Of a stretch of DNA of 64,000 nt, positions 62,645 through 64,000 are shown in pieces. The DNA comes from Euptelea pleiosperma (lineage: Eukaryota > Streptophyta > Magnoliopsida > Ranunculales > Eupteleaceae), in assembly GCA_035048495.1 (NCBI GenBank), contig CM068541.1:11167929-11231928 (forward strand). Reading direction: 5' to 3'. A program made the translations under genes and the position numbers. How positions within the stretch are numbered: position 1 is the stretch's first letter; each line of letters begins with the position of its first letter. The notes beneath the pieces were generated by a model. That model saw only the letters and a program-made list of their open reading frames with translations. It ran no database searches and was not told the DNA's origin.

Positions 62645-62960
62645 AGTTACCAGCGTGGTTTAAATAACAGCTGTTATAACGAAAAACAGATTTGGACCTA
62701 CCCTGTTACGTTATGTACCATTAAAACGATCAGAAACTAACAGCCGTTATTTTTGTTATAACGGCCATTTTTTGAAAATAACGGCTGTTGTAACAAAAAT
62801 TACAACTGTTATTTGAAAAAAAAAAATTGTTTACAAAAATGCCCGTTATTTCCGTTTTAAATTTTATTGAAAGTTTGAATTTTAGCACCAATTTTCCGTT
62901 ATTTCCATTATTATAATACATTATAACGAAGAAAGGGGATTCAGGCCTATGCGATTACGC
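62645..62960. repeat. Palindromic GTTATAACG-rich repeat, second copy
   Basis: Matches the stretch at 57,480-57,690. ACAGCTGTTATAACGAAAA and ACAGCCGTTATTTTTGTTAT recur, then ATAACGAAGAAAGGGGATTC as in the first copy. Confidence 0.65.
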
Positions 62961-63479
62961 TATATATATTGTAATTGTTGAGTCTTTTGGATGTACATTT
63001 GACAAATAAAATTTAGAATATTTTTGCTAGATTTTAATTAGTACTATTATTTTGATTATTGAAAATTAACCTTCCACGAACAAACAAAAATCGAGAGAAC
63101 CAAACACAGACAAAAAAATTCATTTGCTTCAGAAGTGTGCTCTCGTCAACGGGTGAGAAGAGCTCTTTCACTATTTTAAAAGAATTATACTTACAATAGT
63201 TTCTTCTCTCTCTCTCACTCTCTCAATGTACAAGTGAAACTCCAACACTCTTTTAGAATCTCAACACTCTTTTAGAGAATATATATAATCTCTGGTATAA
63301 TGAAATACTCGAAGTATTCTCAATACAAGTTGTAGTCCATCACAAACTGTTCAAACTTGAATGAACAAAAAATGTCATTGGCTAGTTAGCGGCTAGGAGC
63401 ACACTGCCCTTACAATCCCCCAGCCTGCTCGGTGCAGAGTTAGACCTGTGTGTAAAGCTATGACTTAATTAAATACTAA

Positions 63480-64000
63480 CTCAAATAGTTCTGTGTCTTC
63501 CTTCGCTATGACTGACTCCGTCACTTCAGCTAGCAAAATTGCTATTCTAGTACGACAGGAAAAAAAAAAAAAAGAGGAAAAGAGAAGAACCACTTTGTGG
63601 AATTTTTACTTTAGAGTCTTTAGACCTCGCTTTTTGAAATTTTAATTAACGATATATTCAAAAGCATGAGTAAAATCAAGTAAATTGATAAGCAATTACT
63701 ATTTTTTAGCTAAAACTGAGAAATTATACGTTTTTTTTTTCGTAAACTCGAAACTTGGAAATGATACTTAAACATCACTTTTTAGCTTTTGTAAATTAAA
63801 CAAAACATTCAAAATAAACAAAAATTATGCAAAAAAAAAAAAACAATGGAAAATTTCTAAAACAAAAAATAATTTTACACTATTTACAAAAATAACTTCT
63901 GAAAATTTACCAAAAAAGTAACTAGACGCTCCCTGCCAAAAATTAAGGCTGCAAAAGCTGACAGACGCCCTTTAAATGGGTGTTTGCCCATTGAGGAGTA
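63480..64000. other. End of window, no gene seen
   Basis: AT-rich sequence with several A runs and no recognisable coding frame or repeat boundary. Confidence 0.5.

Larger units (their letters stand above)
58480..63480 (+). repeat. Segmental duplication, second copy
   Basis: Homologous to 54,170-58,230 through the promoter, protease gene and downstream flank. It is longer mainly because of the hAT insertion 61,474-62,313. It also lacks the 54,551 MITE and about 80 bases at the first copy's position 57,220. The limits are approximate. Confidence 0.88.

Overview
The window is nuclear DNA of a flowering plant. It has GT-AG introns in otherwise plant-specific proteins, a plastid-targeted ketol-acid reductoisomerase, SAG12-type cysteine proteases, and a dense mix of plant transposons (Ty1/Copia, L1- and RTE-type LINEs, a Helitron, hAT- and Harbinger-like MITEs). 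The exact lineage cannot be read from the sequence. The very long, transposon-filled introns suggest a large-intron genome.

Region 1 (1 to about 45,240) is one gene: clathrin heavy chain on the + strand. Twenty-nine exons (exons 2 to 30) are inside the window; only the short first exon lies upstream. All 29 exons join in frame into 1,684 residues, so the gene looks intact although its introns hold most of the transposons. Intron 2 holds a young, gag-less Copia element (1000-5388) and a decayed copy of exon 3. Intron 5 holds a long-TIR MITE, an RTE tail and a rearranged Copia. Intron 12 is about 19 kb and holds an L1 fragment, a pair of inverted Copia fragments, a Helitron of at least 10 kb (RepHel on the - strand) and two oppositely oriented L1 ends. 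Later introns hold a Harbinger-like MITE, a 20-bp LINE tail insertion and another RTE tail.

Region 2 (45,240 to 49,150) is intergenic. It contains a diverged tandem repeat, a 203-bp L1 with a perfect target-site duplication, an LTR-like fragment and a 960-bp TIR element related to the MITE in the clathrin gene.

Region 3 (49,155-53,026) is the plastid ketol-acid reductoisomerase gene (branched-chain amino acid synthesis), 10 exons, 592 residues, intact.

Region 4 (54,170 to about 63,480) is a tandem segmental duplication of roughly 4 to 5 kb, each unit carrying one SAG12-like papain-family protease gene. The first copy is intact. The second has an in-frame TAG in the propeptide and an altered TATA box. 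Each copy has its own later insertion (a MITE in the first, an hAT element with a 36-G and a 49-C run in the second), so the duplication predates both.

I found no tRNA, rRNA, CRISPR array or bacterial-type operon. I see no convincing entirely new system. The most unusual items are the gag-less but young Copia, the Helitron with a triplicated exon and stop-only decay, the two minimal LINE-tail insertions, and the hAT element built from two nested foldback elements.
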